Assembly (NCBI GenBank): GCA_902632125.1
Contig: CACPBQ010000003.1
Span: forward strand, 44,406 to 108,405
DNA: 64,000 nt
Direction: 5' to 3'
Source: Paracoccaceae bacterium
GTDB taxonomy: Bacteria > Pseudomonadota > Alphaproteobacteria > Rhodobacterales > Rhodobacteraceae
Shown here: positions 1 to 9,734 of the stretch, piece by piece
Layout of the letters: each line of letters begins with the position of its first letter
Numbering within the stretch: the first letter of the stretch is position 1
Made by a program: the position numbers and the translations under genes
The notes under the pieces: generated by a model
What the model was told of the DNA's origin: nothing
The model's input: the letters and a program-made list of their open reading frames with translations, nothing else
Databases searched by the model: none

Positions 1-390
1 GGATGTAGTCAAATGATTTATATGTCCATGTACACCACCATCTGATAAAACGCCCATTAAATGTGCTCGACCACTATTTTTTTTTATATTTTGTAGATGA
101 TTGAGCAGATTTTTGTTTTTAAAAAAGTTCTTATTTTCTATCTCTAGATCTATTTGACCTAAATCCATTGAGACTATTCTCCCAGCACCAATGTTCATAT
201 GTCCAACTTCTGAGTTGCCCATTTGTCCCTCTGGCAATCCAACATCTGTTCCATGGGTTAATAGCGTTGTCTTTGGGCAAGTTTGCCATAAATAATCAAA
301 AGTAGGTGTTCTTGCTAGGACTGGCGCACTGCTAATCTTATCTTCGGATAAACCCCATCCATCCAAGATACATAAAACTACAGGCGGCAT
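1..390 (-). CDS. gpmI: Cofactor-independent phosphoglycerate mutase, N-terminal part (cut by window edge)
   Basis: N-terminal 130 residues of 2,3-bisphosphoglycerate-independent phosphoglycerate mutase, which interconverts 3- and 2-phosphoglycerate in cytosolic glycolysis. The frame is open from an ATG at 390 to the left edge. It begins MPPVVLCILDGWG, where the Asp is a metal ligand of the alkaline-phosphatase fold, and contains MGNSEVGHMNIGAGR with the catalytic Ser. An AGGG lies about 10 nt before the ATG. The gene is last in a leftward rsfS-rlmH-lipoprotein-gpmI cluster, an order I associate with Rhodobacteraceae. The C-terminus is outside the window. Confidence 0.95.
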   Translation of the reverse strand, partial: MPPVVLCILDGWGLSEDKISSAPVLARTPTFDYLWQTCPKTTLLTHGTDVGLPEGQMGNSEVGHMNIGAGRIVSMDLGQIDLEIENKNFFKNKNLLNHLQNIKKNSGRAHLMGVLSDGGVHGHINHLTTS

Positions 391-468
391 CGAACTTTTA
401 CCCTAAAAAATATGTCATTGAGCTTTAAAGGCACTTAAAATTATTTAAAAACAGTCGGATGTATCTTT

Positions 469-543
469 TCACATAAAGGGTACAAATGGGACGCCGCAGG
501 AAGACACAGTTAAAATTGTTAGAATTAAAAATAAGTTACGCAT
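469..543 (-). CDS. Tiny predicted lipoprotein, 24 aa
   Basis: A 24-codon ORF: M-R-N, then a hydrophobic stretch (LFLILTILTV), then the lipobox S-S-C-G and a short tail VPFVPFM. Processing at the Cys would leave a diacylated peptide of only about nine residues. GGAG lies 7 nt before the ATG and sits inside the last codons of rlmH, which implies translational coupling. I recall similar tiny lipoproteins ending in CGVPF(V/I)P at this position in Rhodobacteraceae, but could not check. The function is unknown. The length is below common gene-calling cut-offs, so it is easily missed. Confidence 0.7.
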   Translation of the reverse strand: MRNLFLILTILTVSSCGVPFVPFM

Positions 544-546
544 TGG

Positions 547-1020
547 TTACTCCTTATGATATGGACTCCCAGCAAGAATAGTTGCTGACCTATATAATTG
601 CTCGGCGATCATGACACGGGCCAGCATATGTGGCCAGACCATTTTTCCGAATGAGATCTTTAAATTTGCTTTATCAAGTAAAATTTTGTCTAAGCCATCA
701 GCCCCACCTATGACGAGATGGCAATATCCGACACCATCATCTGCCCAATCTGAAAGATATTTAGTAAACTCTTTTGAGGATAACGCTAATCCTCTTTCAT
801 CAAGAGCAATTATTTTTGAGTTCTTATGAAAGTTTTTCATCAATAATTTGGCTTCAGACATTGGCCCGCCGCCTTTTTTTTTATCTTCAACTTCAATAAC
901 TGAACTTAAAGAGAGGCCAAAGGGCTTTGATAACTTAGAAAATCTAGATAAATAATCATCTATCAGTTCTTTTTCCGGTGAATTTCGAAGGCGCCCAACA
1001 GCGCTTAATGAAATTTTCAT
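547..1020 (-). CDS. rlmH: 23S rRNA (pseudouridine-1915-N3)-methyltransferase RlmH
   Basis: 157 aa, full length for the SPOUT-class RlmH family, which methylates pseudouridine 1915 in helix 69 of 23S rRNA on 70S ribosomes. The SAM-binding trefoil-knot signature is clear: VIGGADGL near residues 102-109 and SFGKMVWPHMLARVMIAEQL in the C-terminal third, ending in the typical YRSATILAGSPYHKE tail. It lies 15 nt downstream of rsfS on the same strand, and its stop overlaps the ribosome-binding site of the tiny lipoprotein. Assignment is secure. Confidence 0.97.
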   Translation of the reverse strand: MKISLSAVGRLRNSPEKELIDDYLSRFSKLSKPFGLSLSSVIEVEDKKKGGGPMSEAKLLMKNFHKNSKIIALDERGLALSSKEFTKYLSDWADDGVGYCHLVIGGADGLDKILLDKANLKISFGKMVWPHMLARVMIAEQLYRSATILAGSPYHKE

Positions 1021-1035
1021 GAAGAACTTTCTGCG

Positions 1036-1401
1036 TTAGTTGCCGATAGGTTGCCACATTTTTTCTAATTGATAAAATTCGCGGACCTCCGGTCTGAATA
1101 CATGTACAATCACATCATCCATATCAATCAAAACCCAGTCTCCCGCATCCTTACCTTCGACTTTGCTTGTTCTACCCAAATCCTGTTTGATGTTATCCAC
1201 CAGTTTTTCAGAAATTGCGGAAACTTGTCTGGAAGACCTCCCTGATGCGATAATCATGTAATCACCAATAGAGGATCTCCCCCGCAGATCGATCTGCACA
1301 ATATCTTCTGCCTTATCATTTTTTAATGAGTTTAGTATTCGAGCCAACAGCAACTCGCTTGTTGTCTCTTCGGCTGACTTATCGGCCGCCGGCTGAACCA
1401 C
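1036..1401 (-). CDS. rsfS: Ribosomal silencing factor RsfS
   Basis: RsfS (Iojap/YbeB family) binds uL14 of the 50S subunit and blocks subunit joining during starvation. Family hallmarks seen are KAEDIVQIDLRGRSSIGDYM, IASGRSSRQVSA and VEGKDAGDWVLIDMDDVIVHVF. The start is uncertain. The GTG at 1401 lacks a ribosome-binding site, while a strong GAGGAGGG (1439-1446) sits upstream of ATG-CTC-TGA (out of frame) and of an in-frame CTG at 1431. Translation from that CTG would add about ten residues. It is first gene of the leftward rsfS-rlmH-lipoprotein-gpmI cluster. Confidence 0.93.
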   Translation of the reverse strand: MVQPAADKSAEETTSELLLARILNSLKNDKAEDIVQIDLRGRSSIGDYMIIASGRSSRQVSAISEKLVDNIKQDLGRTSKVEGKDAGDWVLIDMDDVIVHVFRPEVREFYQLEKMWQPIGN

Positions 1402-1710
1402 AGTGTCAACTGCGTCAACAGTTAGTGTCAGAGCATTGCCCTCCTCGTTTGTAATTATACGTTACGTGGGTTTATTTTAGCATGCGTTAAAATAATTCGT
1501 CAACGAGGACGTTTTAATATTTAGATTTTACTGACTTGATAGTTTTTTGTGAAAGGCTTAATCAGCATATATGGTACGGATTTTGTATATCTTTGACTAT
1601 TCTTGGTTGCTTGTAAGTTTTTTTAACATCATGCAATCTACAGGGTATTACACCAAAACCGTTAGGTTGGGGGTCTGCAAGCCTAAACGGCCAACTTTCT
1701 GGAGAGTCAA
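1402..1710. other. Divergent intergenic region between rsfS and leuC
   Basis: About 309 bases. The left part holds the rsfS ribosome-binding site and a good sigma-70 promoter for the leftward operon. A TTGACT at 1593-1598 could be a -35 box for leuC, but I see no convincing -10 at the right distance. I recognise no leucine-rich leader peptide, T-box or other structured leader. A GGAGAG precedes the leuC ATG. Confidence 0.5.
1474..1503 (-). promoter_or_regulatory. Sigma-70-type promoter for rsfS-rlmH-gpmI
   Basis: On the minus strand TTGACG (1498-1503) is followed after exactly 18 nt by TAAAAT (1474-1479), close to the TTGACA/TATAAT consensus. It sits about 30 nt upstream of the GAGGAGGG ribosome-binding site of rsfS. 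Confidence 0.6.
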
Positions 1711-3120
1711 ATGACAGCTCCTAAAACACTGTATGATAAGATCTGGGACGCACATGTGGCACATGCCTCTGATGATGGTACCTGTCTATTATATATTGAT
1801 AGACATTTAGTACACGAAGTAACCAGTCCACAGGCTTTTGAGGGATTAAGAATGGCAGGTAGAAGTGTCCGGTCTCCTGATAAAACCATAGCTGTCCCAG
1901 ACCATAACGTTCCCACAACTGTTGATAGAGAAAGTGGAATAGATAACGAAGAGAGTCGCATTCAGGTCGAAGCGCTTGATAAAAATGCCAAAGAATTTGG
2001 GGTCCATTATTATCCAGTATCTGATATTCGCCAAGGAATTGTTCATATAGTAGGGCCCGAACAAGGGTGGACTTTACCCGGTATGACGGTTGTTTGTGGT
2101 GATAGTCATACTGCGACACATGGTGCTTTTGGAGCATTGGCGCACGGAATAGGAACTTCTGAGGTTGAACATGTTTTGGCAACTCAGACTTTGATCCAGA
2201 AAAAATCAAAAAACATGAAAGTTGAGATAAATGGGAAATTAAGGCCAGGCGTTACCGCGAAGGACATCACACTTTCAGTAATAGGGGCCACTGGAACCGC
2301 CGGTGGAACAGGTTATGTTATTGAATACTGCGGAGAGGCAATCCGAGATCTTTCGATGGAAGGTCGAATGACTGTTTGCAATATGGCAATTGAGGGTGGT
2401 GCTCGTGCAGGGTTGATAGCACCAGACAAAACGACCTTTGAGTATTGTAAAGGCCGTCCTCACGCTCCAAAGGGTGCAGCTTGGGAGCAAGCTGTAGAAT
2501 ACTGGATGTCGTTATTTACAGATGAAGGTGCTCACTTTGATAAAATAATAGAAATAAATGGTGCTGATATTGCTCCTGTTGTAACTTGGGGGACTTCTCC
2601 AGAAGATGTTCTTCCAATTACAGATATAGTTCCAGAACCTGAAAGTTTTGAAGGTGGTAAAATAGAGGCGGTAAAACGATCTTTAGATTATATGGGATTA
2701 AAAGCAGGTCAAAAGCTTACTGATATAAAAATTGATGCTGTATTTATTGGATCTTGTACTAATGGCCGTATTGAAGATTTGCGTGCTGCTGCAAAGATCC
2801 TTGAAGGTAAAAAAGTAAAAGATGGAATGCGGGCAATGGTGGTACCAGGTTCGGGTCTTGTGCGTGCACAAGCGGAGAAAGAGGGATTAGCTGATATTTT
2901 TAAACGAGCTGGTTTTGAATGGCGTTTGGCTGGTTGTTCAATGTGCTTGGCTATGAATCCAGATCAACTCAGTGAAGGAGAGAGATGTGCCTCCACGTCG
3001 AACCGTAACTTTGAAGGTCGACAAGGCTATAAGGGGCGTACACATTTGGTGTCACCAGCCATGGCAGCCGCAGCAGCCGTAACGGGACATTTAACAGATG
3101 TCCGGGAGATGATTTCATGA
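1711..3120 (+). CDS. leuC: 3-isopropylmalate dehydratase large subunit LeuC
   Basis: 469 aa, normal LeuC length. With LeuD it isomerises 2-isopropylmalate to 3-isopropylmalate in leucine synthesis, using a [4Fe-4S] cluster. Aconitase-family marks seen include [22 protein letters not shown], the cluster Cys in FIGSCTNGR and the paired Cys in [19 protein letters not shown] is well placed before the ATG. The stop overlaps the leuD start (ATGA), so the subunits are translationally coupled. leuB follows 91 nt after leuD. Confidence 0.98.
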   Translation: MTAPKTLYDKIWDAHVAHASDDGTCLLYIDRHLVHEVTSPQAFEGLRMAGRSVRSPDKTIAVPDHNVPTTVDRESGIDNEESRIQVEALDKNAKEFGVHYYPVSDIRQGIVHIVGPEQGWTLPGMTVVCGDSHTATHGAFGALAHGIGTSEVEHVLATQTLIQKKSKNMKVEINGKLRPGVTAKDITLSVIGATGTAGGTGYVIEYCGEAIRDLSMEGRMTVCNMAIEGGARAGLIAPDKTTFEYCKGRPHAPKGAAWEQAVEYWMSLFTDEGAHFDKIIEINGADIAPVVTWGTSPEDVLPITDIVPEPESFEGGKIEAVKRSLDYMGLKAGQKLTDIKIDAVFIGSCTNGRIEDLRAAAKILEGKKVKDGMRAMVVPGSGLVRAQAEKEGLADIFKRAGFEWRLAGCSMCLAMNPDQLSEGERCASTSNRNFEGRQGYKGRTHLVSPAMAAAAAVTGHLTDVREMIS

Positions 3121-3722
3121 GAAAGTTTGAAAAATTTAGTGGTATTGCCGCGCCTATGCCACTGGTCAATATCGACACAGATATGATTATTCCAAAGCAA
3201 TTCTTAAAAACAATAAAGCGATCAGGTCTTGGCGTAAATGCGTTTGCGGAAATGCGCTACAAAGCCGATGGATCTGAAGTTGAAGATTTTGTTTTAAATA
3301 AACCAGCATACAGAGAAGCTAGTATTTTGATAGCTGGAGATAACTTTGGCTGTGGATCCTCTCGTGAACACGCACCCTGGGCTTTATCTGATTTTGGAAT
3401 AAAAGTCGTTGTTTCTACGTCTTTTGCAGACATTTTTTTTAACAACTGCTTCAAAAATGGAATGTTACCCATTGTCTTACCCGCCGAGCAAGTTGAAATT
3501 CTGATGGATGATGCTGAAAAAGGATCAAATGCTCGGATGGAAATAGACTTGGAAGCGCAGACAGTAACTTCTTCAGACGGGAGCATCTTTTCCTTTGAAG
3601 TCGACCCGTTTAAAAAGCATTGTTTGCTCAACGGATTGGATGATATTGGTTTGACGATGGAAAAATCGTCCAGCATAGAAGCTTATGAAAAAAAATTAGA
3701 ATTTGAGCGGCCTTGGTTGTGA
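3117..3722 (+). CDS. leuD: 3-isopropylmalate dehydratase small subunit LeuD
   Basis: 201 aa, typical of the small (swivel-domain) subunit that closes the LeuC active site and recognises the substrate side chain. Signatures are [13 protein letters not shown] near the start and [17 protein letters not shown] around residues 75-90. The ATG overlaps the leuC stop by 4 nt. The C-terminal extension ending FERPWL is ordinary for alphaproteobacterial LeuD. Leucine-pathway operon with leuC and leuB. Confidence 0.97.
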   Translation: MRKFEKFSGIAAPMPLVNIDTDMIIPKQFLKTIKRSGLGVNAFAEMRYKADGSEVEDFVLNKPAYREASILIAGDNFGCGSSREHAPWALSDFGIKVVVSTSFADIFFNNCFKNGMLPIVLPAEQVEILMDDAEKGSNARMEIDLEAQTVTSSDGSIFSFEVDPFKKHCLLNGLDDIGLTMEKSSSIEAYEKKLEFERPWL

Positions 3723-3813
3723 TCAAATCACATCTGATTAAGTATTTTATTTATTGAAATTTTTAAAATACAATTTTGGCAATTAATAAAAATATTTTGT
3801 AAGGATATCGAAA

Positions 3814-4920
3814 ATGACTAATCCATCCATACTTATTTTGCCTGGTGACGGAATTGGCCCAGAAGTAATGAAAGAGGTTCGTAAAGTCATCGATTGGTAT
3901 GGTACAAAACTGGGCCTGGTTTTTGATGTTTCTGAAGATCTAGTTGGTGGGATTGCATATGATGCTCATGGCACACCATTACACGACTCTACATTAGCAA
4001 AAGCCCAAGAGGTTGATGCAGTTTTATTGGGCGCTGTCGGTGGACCAGATTATGATAATTTAGACTTTAGTGTGAAACCTGAACGAGGTTTACTGAAACT
4101 GCGCAAGGAAATGGACTTATTTGCTAACTTGAGGCCCGCTCAGTGTTTTAATGCTCTTGCGGATTTTTCTTCACTGAAAACAGAGGTTGTGTCTGGATTA
4201 GATATCATGATTGTTCGTGAACTTACATCAGGAATTTATTTTGGGGAACCGCGTGGTATTATTGAAGAAGGTAATGAACGCGTTGGCATAAATACTCAAA
4301 GATACACTGAAAGTGAAATTGACCGCGTTGCGCGATCAGCATTCGAACTTGCAAGGCGACGGGGAAATAAAGTCTGCTCAATGGAAAAAGCAAATGTTAT
4401 GGAGTCCGGCGTTCTTTGGCGCGAAGTTGTACAAAAAGTTCATGATGAGGATTATGCGGATGTAGAACTTTCCCACATGTATGCTGACGCAGGAGCTATG
4501 CAGTTATGCCGTTGGCCAAAACAATTTGATGTTATAGTAACCGATAACCTGTTTGGTGATCTATTATCTGATGCCGCAGCAATGTTAACAGGTTCTCTCG
4601 GCATGTTGCCCTCAGCATCTCTTGGAGCTCCGATGGCGAATGGTCGCCCAAAGGCCTTATACGAACCTGTTCATGGATCAGCACCAGATATTGCCGGCGA
4701 AGGTAAAGCAAATCCGATCGCTTGTATTTTAAGTTTTGCAATGGCGCTCAGATACTCTTTTGATCAAGGTAAAGAAGCTGATCGTGTGGAAGCAGCTGTA
4801 GAAAGTGTTCTTGCCGATGGCTACCGAACTCCTGATTTGCTTGGCGAAGATGGAGTTGATCCTGTAACAACGCAGCAAATGGGTGATGCTATTCTAAAGG
4901 CATTGAATGCTACATTGTAG
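3814..4920 (+). CDS. leuB: 3-isopropylmalate dehydrogenase LeuB
   Basis: 368 aa, full length. Oxidatively decarboxylates 3-isopropylmalate to 2-oxoisocaproate with NAD+. Seen: [11 protein letters not shown] at the N-terminus, [14 protein letters not shown] (substrate loop), the catalytic Lys in KANVMESG, and the metal-binding block [17 protein letters not shown], then [17 protein letters not shown] lies before the ATG. The 91-nt gap after leuD is A+T rich without a clear terminator, so co-transcription with leuCD is likely. Confidence 0.98.
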   Translation: MTNPSILILPGDGIGPEVMKEVRKVIDWYGTKLGLVFDVSEDLVGGIAYDAHGTPLHDSTLAKAQEVDAVLLGAVGGPDYDNLDFSVKPERGLLKLRKEMDLFANLRPAQCFNALADFSSLKTEVVSGLDIMIVRELTSGIYFGEPRGIIEEGNERVGINTQRYTESEIDRVARSAFELARRRGNKVCSMEKANVMESGVLWREVVQKVHDEDYADVELSHMYADAGAMQLCRWPKQFDVIVTDNLFGDLLSDAAAMLTGSLGMLPSASLGAPMANGRPKALYEPVHGSAPDIAGEGKANPIACILSFAMALRYSFDQGKEADRVEAAVESVLADGYRTPDLLGEDGVDPVTTQQMGDAILKALNATL

Positions 4921-4968
4921 AGGTCTGAGAGAAGTACTTTGTTGAATTTTAATTGACGACGTAGTGGA

Positions 4969-5565
4969 ATGAATACGGCACTTTTGGTAATAGACGTTCA
5001 AAATGATTTTTGCCCGGCAGGAGCATTAGAAGTTGCGCGTGGTGACGAGATTATTTCTGATATCAATCAGGAAATGAAAAAATATAATTGTATTGTTCTT
5101 ACGCAAGATTGGCATCCCAAAGGACATTCATCTTTTGCCTCAAGTCACGTGGGGAAAAACCCACTTGATACAATTGATATGCCTTACGGTGAACAAGTTT
5201 TATGGCCCGATCATTGCCTTCATGGTAGCAAGGGCGCTGAATTTCACGATAAATTAGATACACAACGAGCCAATGCTGTCATAAGAAAAGGTTCAAACCC
5301 AATGATAGATAGTTACTCAGCATTCTTTGAAAATGATCGGAAAACTGTAACTGGGCTAGATGGCTATTTTAAATCGCTTGAAATAGAAAAAATCAATTTA
5401 GTTGGATTGGCGACTGATTTCTGTGTAAATTACTCTGCGCAAGATGCGGCCAAGTTAGGATACAAGGTTTCGGTTTTTGAAGACATGTGCAGAGCCATCG
5501 ATATAGATGGTTCTCTTGAATTGGCGAGAACTGCGATGCGGGCGTCTGGAGTGGAGTTAATCTAA
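4969..5565 (+). CDS. pncA: Nicotinamidase PncA
   Basis: 198 aa isochorismatase-fold amidase that hydrolyses nicotinamide to nicotinate in NAD salvage. Catalytic triad elements are visible: Asp in LLVIDVQNDF (residue 9), metal ligands in QDWHPKGHSSF, and the nucleophile Cys in GLATDFCVNYSA near residue 148. The stop and the pncB start share one base (TAATG), so the two NAD-salvage enzymes are coupled. It follows leuB by 48 nt. Confidence 0.93.
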   Translation: MNTALLVIDVQNDFCPAGALEVARGDEIISDINQEMKKYNCIVLTQDWHPKGHSSFASSHVGKNPLDTIDMPYGEQVLWPDHCLHGSKGAEFHDKLDTQRANAVIRKGSNPMIDSYSAFFENDRKTVTGLDGYFKSLEIEKINLVGLATDFCVNYSAQDAAKLGYKVSVFEDMCRAIDIDGSLELARTAMRASGVELI

Positions 5566-6857
5566 TGGTTGATATCGCTAGGCGCGTTTGGAACCATAAG
5601 TGGAAAATTGATCCTATCGTAAGATCACTTCTGGATACGGATTTCTATAAGCTATTGATGTGTCAATCAATTTTTCGAAATAAGCCTGATACCTCTGTAA
5701 CATTTAGTCTAATAAACAGAAGTAAAAATATAAAGTTAGCAGAACTCATAGATGAGGATGAACTAAGAGAACAATTGGATCATATCCGTAGTCTATCTTT
5801 ATCGAGAGGGGAAAGTACTTGGCTGCGTGGGAACACTTTTTATGGAAAAAGACAAATGTTCCGCTCTGACTTTATGGAATGGTTCGAAAAGTTAAAATTA
5901 CCGCCCTACCACTTAGAGAAGAAAGCTGGTCAATATGAATTGACATTTGAGGGTTCATGGCCTGAGGTTATGCTTTGGGAAGTTCCCGCTCTTTCAGTTT
6001 TAATGGAATTGAGAGGCCGTGCTGTTTTAAACAAAATGGCAAAATTTGAACTAGAAGTTTTGTATGCACGTGCAATGACTAAGCTATGGGAAAAGATAGA
6101 AAGTCTAAGACACATCGAAGATCTAAAAATTGCAGATTTTGGAACACGCAGAAGACACTCTTTTCTTTGGCAGGATTGGGCCGTTCAGGCAATGTTAGAA
6201 GGACTAGAGGATAAGTTTATAGGTACCTCAAACTGTTTGATTGCTATGAAACGAGATATCGAAGCAATTGGCACGAATGCCCATGAACTCCCGATGATTT
6301 ATTCTGCGTTAGCTAAAAATGACGAAGAACTAGCCAATGCCCCTTATCAAGTTTTAGCAGATTGGCATGAGGAGCATGATGGAAATTTACGAATTATTTT
6401 ACCCGATACATATGGTACAGAGGCTTTTTTAAAAAGAGCGCCGGATTGGTTAAAACAGTGGACGGGTATACGAATTGATAGTGGTGATCCCGTTGAGGGA
6501 ACTGAGGCAGCTATCGCTTGGTGGCAAAATAAGGGAGAAAACCCGGAAGATAAGTTGGTGATTTTCTCAGATGGCTTGGATACATCGATGATAAAATTTT
6601 TGCATGAAAAATTTAATGGTCGCGTAAAAGTATCGTTTGGATGGGGAACAAACTTAACAAATGACTTTCGTGATTTAGTTTCAGATGGGTCTTTAGATGC
6701 CTTTTCACTTGTTTGTAAACCTATCAAAGCTAACGACAGATCTACAGTAAAACTGTCGGATAATCTAAATAAAGCCTTAGGGCCCTCTGAAGAAATTAAT
6801 CGCTACAAACGTGTATTTGGCGTTAAAGATCAAAAATCTTTTGATATTTTCGTATAG
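5565..6857 (+). CDS. pncB: Nicotinate phosphoribosyltransferase PncB
   Basis: 430 aa. Joins nicotinate to PRPP, giving nicotinate mononucleotide, the next step after PncA. Seen: LLDTDFYKLLMCQ at the N-terminus (family YKxTM-like block), FGTRRRHSFLWQ with the phospho-accepting His, GTNAHELPM, and RIDSGDPV followed by IFSDGLD and SFGWGTNLTND, the phosphoribosyl-binding core. Overlaps the pncA stop by one base. Normal length for the proteobacterial branch. Confidence 0.95.
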   Translation: MVDIARRVWNHKWKIDPIVRSLLDTDFYKLLMCQSIFRNKPDTSVTFSLINRSKNIKLAELIDEDELREQLDHIRSLSLSRGESTWLRGNTFYGKRQMFRSDFMEWFEKLKLPPYHLEKKAGQYELTFEGSWPEVMLWEVPALSVLMELRGRAVLNKMAKFELEVLYARAMTKLWEKIESLRHIEDLKIADFGTRRRHSFLWQDWAVQAMLEGLEDKFIGTSNCLIAMKRDIEAIGTNAHELPMIYSALAKNDEELANAPYQVLADWHEEHDGNLRIILPDTYGTEAFLKRAPDWLKQWTGIRIDSGDPVEGTEAAIAWWQNKGENPEDKLVIFSDGLDTSMIKFLHEKFNGRVKVSFGWGTNLTNDFRDLVSDGSLDAFSLVCKPIKANDRSTVKLSDNLNKALGPSEEINRYKRVFGVKDQKSFDIFV

Positions 6858-6877
6858 TTTAGATTGGTACGCGTAAA

Positions 6878-7414
6878 TTGTATCCAGTAATTCGCATGGC
6901 TAAAGAGTTTTGGATTAATAGGCGAGCGGCTCCTGTAAAGCTTGGTGAATTTCATTTTTCAAATCATATGTGCTGGCCTTGGGACTTAGATATGTGGCTA
7001 GAGCTTAATAATGGGCGGACACTTACTCTTTACGATTTGGGGCGTCTTGTTTTAGCAAAACGCTGTGGCTTACTTTCATTATTAAAAGAAAAACGTTGGA
7101 GTATGACGATGGCCGGCGCATCAGTGCGTTATCGGCGACGCATTCGTATGTTTGAAAGGTTTGAGATGCGCAGTAGAGGTATATGCTGGGATGATCGTTT
7201 CTTTTACATAGAGCAATCTATTTGGAAAAAAAATGGTGAGTGCGCCGGTCATATAATATATAGGAGTGCCTTTGTGGACCGAACTGGAATTATAAATCCG
7301 GACGTAGTAGTTGAGGCTTTAGGAGAAAAAATAGAGCGCCCGTCAATACCAGAATGGATTGCCAAATGGGTTGATGCTGAAAATAATCGCCCATGGCCAC
7401 CGGACAAAGAATAA
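6878..7414 (+). CDS. Hotdog-fold acyl-CoA thioesterase family protein
   Basis: 178 aa. Resembles the thioesterase (YbgC/FcbC-like hotdog) proteins common in Rhodobacteraceae; the block HMCWPWDLDMWLELNNGRTL carries the Asp and Asn typical of that active site. Further conserved-looking blocks are YDLGRLVLAKRCGL, AGASVRYRRRIR and WDDRFFYIEQS. The start chosen is TTG at 6878, giving MYPVIRMAKE; an ATG seven codons in is the alternative. Substrate unknown. It follows pncB by 20 nt and precedes an MFS carrier on the same strand. Confidence 0.75.
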   Translation: MYPVIRMAKEFWINRRAAPVKLGEFHFSNHMCWPWDLDMWLELNNGRTLTLYDLGRLVLAKRCGLLSLLKEKRWSMTMAGASVRYRRRIRMFERFEMRSRGICWDDRFFYIEQSIWKKNGECAGHIIYRSAFVDRTGIINPDVVVEALGEKIERPSIPEWIAKWVDAENNRPWPPDKE

Positions 7415-7471
7415 CTTGGTATAAACTAGTAAATAATGTTTAAATGATGTGAGTTATTTTGGAGATTGCTA

Positions 7472-8836
7472 ATGTCGCAACGTAAGCGCATTTGGGGCTG
7501 GTTTTTTTATGACTGGGCATGCCAACCATTTTATACATTGATGCTGACTTTTTTCTTTGCGCCTTACTTTGCAACAGTAGCTGCAGACTATTTCGTGTCA
7601 TCAGGCATGGAGATAGAGGTCTCTAAAGCAAAAGCGCAGACCATGTGGTCTATATGTCTTTCAGCGTCTGGCTTGTTTATAGGATTTAGCGCACCAATCT
7701 TGGGTGCAATTGCCGACACATCTGGTCGTCGTATGCCTTGGATTTATGTTTTTTCCATTATGTTAATTTTGGGCGCATTGGGAACATGGGTTGGTGTTCC
7801 GGATGGATCCAATTTAACCTTAATGTTGTACTTTTTCGCCTTAGGTTATGTCGGTACTGAGTTTGCTTTGATATTTACGAATGCTCAATTAACTACCTTG
7901 GGCAGTCAGCGTGAGATAGGAAAAATTTCTGGATCAGGGTTTGGCTTTGGGTATTTAGGTGGTGTCTTTGCTCTAGCCATTGCTCTTTTGTTATTAGTCG
8001 AACAGCCCAATGGTAAAACATTTATGTTGGGAATTGAGCCCCTTTTTGGATTATTGGATCCAGAACAAATGGAAGGTACTCGCTTTGTTGGGCCACTCGC
8101 AGCAATATGGTTTATTATTTTTGCAATACCATATTTTAAAAATATCAAAGATGACCCTGCTCTTTTGAATAAGATTAATGTTGGTAAGGGTCTGCGGGAT
8201 TTGGTGGATGTTTTAAAGGGTCTCAAGGATAGGCGCAGCATGAGTGCCTATCTTGTTTCTTCAATGTTTTATCGAGATGCTATGAACGGGCTTTATAGTT
8301 TTGGTGGAGTATATGCAGCGCTTGTCCTTGATTGGACAATAACCCAACTAGGAGTGTTTGGGATAATTGCGGCTTTGGGTGCTGCATTTTTTAGTTGGCT
8401 TGGTGGAAAGGCAGATAGCTTACTAGGCCCAAAGCCTGTTATTACCTTTTGCATTTATGTAATGATAATTGTTTGCATAACTATTGTAGGGATGACCCCT
8501 AATTCCTTATTTGGAATCCAGTTAGAAGACGGGTCGACTTTACCCGATACTATTTTCATGATTTGCGGTGTTTTAATCGGTGGTTTTGGAGGTGCCATGC
8601 AGGCCGCTAGCCGTACTATGATGGTCAGGCATACTACAATAGAACGGGCTACCGAAGCTTTCGGACTATATGGTTTAATGGGGCGGGCGACAGCTTTTTT
8701 AGCGCCGACATTAATCGGAATAGTTACAGCAATTACACAAAGTCCCCGTTTCGGTGTTTCTCCGCTTATAGGTCTTTTTATCATTGGTTTGATTGTTTTG
8801 ATATGGGTTGACGCAGAAGGTGAGGCGAGTGGTTAA
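7472..8836 (+). CDS. MFS transporter, UMF1 (Atg22-like) family
   Basis: 454 aa with about 11-12 hydrophobic segments. The start WGWFFYDWACQPFYTLMLTF is characteristic of the UMF1 branch of the major facilitator superfamily, whose substrates are poorly known. A basic loop with an SGRRMPWIY motif follows the second pair of helices. GGAG (7461-7464) sits 7 nt before the ATG at 7472; an in-frame TTG two codons upstream is less likely. Its end overlaps the start of mepA. Confidence 0.85.
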   Translation: MSQRKRIWGWFFYDWACQPFYTLMLTFFFAPYFATVAADYFVSSGMEIEVSKAKAQTMWSICLSASGLFIGFSAPILGAIADTSGRRMPWIYVFSIMLILGALGTWVGVPDGSNLTLMLYFFALGYVGTEFALIFTNAQLTTLGSQREIGKISGSGFGFGYLGGVFALAIALLLLVEQPNGKTFMLGIEPLFGLLDPEQMEGTRFVGPLAAIWFIIFAIPYFKNIKDDPALLNKINVGKGLRDLVDVLKGLKDRRSMSAYLVSSMFYRDAMNGLYSFGGVYAALVLDWTITQLGVFGIIAALGAAFFSWLGGKADSLLGPKPVITFCIYVMIIVCITIVGMTPNSLFGIQLEDGSTLPDTIFMICGVLIGGFGGAMQAASRTMMVRHTTIERATEAFGLYGLMGRATAFLAPTLIGIVTAITQSPRFGVSPLIGLFIIGLIVLIWVDAEGEASG

Positions 8837-9734
8837 TTTAATACGCTTTTTCAATCTTGCTGTTTTGTTGATATTTACGTCGCTTCCGGTACTCGCTGCA
8901 TCGATTAGTCAAAATTCTCCGGGTGAGGCAAGAGATTATTTTGGGAAGTTTTCCAAACCATCGAAACAACCCGCGAGCCCAATAGGCGGTTACTCATATG
9001 GGTGTTTAGCTGGAGGTCAAATATTACCGGAAAGTGGTCCAACTTGGCAGGCGATGCGTCTATCACGTAATAGAAACTGGGGTCATCCAGTTTTATTGGA
9101 TTACTTGGTAAAGCTTTCAAAAAAAGCTTCTCAATTAGAGGGTTGGAAAGGTCTGTATATTGGTGATCTAGCACAGCCAAGAGGTGGGCAAATGGTATCT
9201 GGCCATGCTAGCCATCAAACAGGATTAGATGTTGATATTTGGATGTTACCAGCAAATAATTTGAACCTAACAAGAGCTGAGCGTGAAAATATTAGTTCTA
9301 TCTCATTACGCAAATCAAGAGGTGCATATGTCAATGAATCTTGGACAAAAGAACACCATAAATTGCTTCGTTCAGCTGCTAGTGATCCTCGTGTCGCGAG
9401 GATTTTTGTCTTTCCCGGGGCAAAGGTTAAAATGTGCAAAGATGAGAAAGGCAATAGAGACTGGTTGAGAAAAATTAGACCTTGGTATGGGCATCATTAT
9501 CACTTTCACGTGAGGTTGAAATGTCCAAATGATGCGCGCGAATGCGTTAATCAGCATCCCCCACCTCTTGGAGATGGCTGCAGCGAAGCGGAAAAATGGG
9601 TAAAGAATATTTTAAACCCACCAAAGAGAGATCCGAATGCACCAAAGCCAAAGCCAAAGCCTCCGCTCACACTTAAACGTATACCGGAACAGTGTATTAC
9701 AGTATTAAACGCGCCTGATCTAAATTCTAATTAA
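8829..9734 (+). CDS. mepA: Penicillin-insensitive murein endopeptidase MepA
   Basis: About 301 aa, periplasmic, cleaving D-Ala-meso-DAP crosslinks in peptidoglycan. A signal peptide (LIRFFNLAVLLIFTSLPVLAA) is followed by the LAS-type zinc metallopeptidase marks SGHASHQTGLDVDIWM and WYGHHYHFHVRL. The tail has a Pro/Lys run (about residues 268-285) of low complexity. GTG at 8829 is chosen because it puts the signal peptide near the N-terminus; an in-frame TTG at 8808 is the alternative. It overlaps the end of the MFS gene, implying coupling. Confidence 0.92.
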   Translation: MVNLIRFFNLAVLLIFTSLPVLAASISQNSPGEARDYFGKFSKPSKQPASPIGGYSYGCLAGGQILPESGPTWQAMRLSRNRNWGHPVLLDYLVKLSKKASQLEGWKGLYIGDLAQPRGGQMVSGHASHQTGLDVDIWMLPANNLNLTRAERENISSISLRKSRGAYVNESWTKEHHKLLRSAASDPRVARIFVFPGAKVKMCKDEKGNRDWLRKIRPWYGHHYHFHVRLKCPNDARECVNQHPPPLGDGCSEAEKWVKNILNPPKRDPNAPKPKPKPPLTLKRIPEQCITVLNAPDLNSN

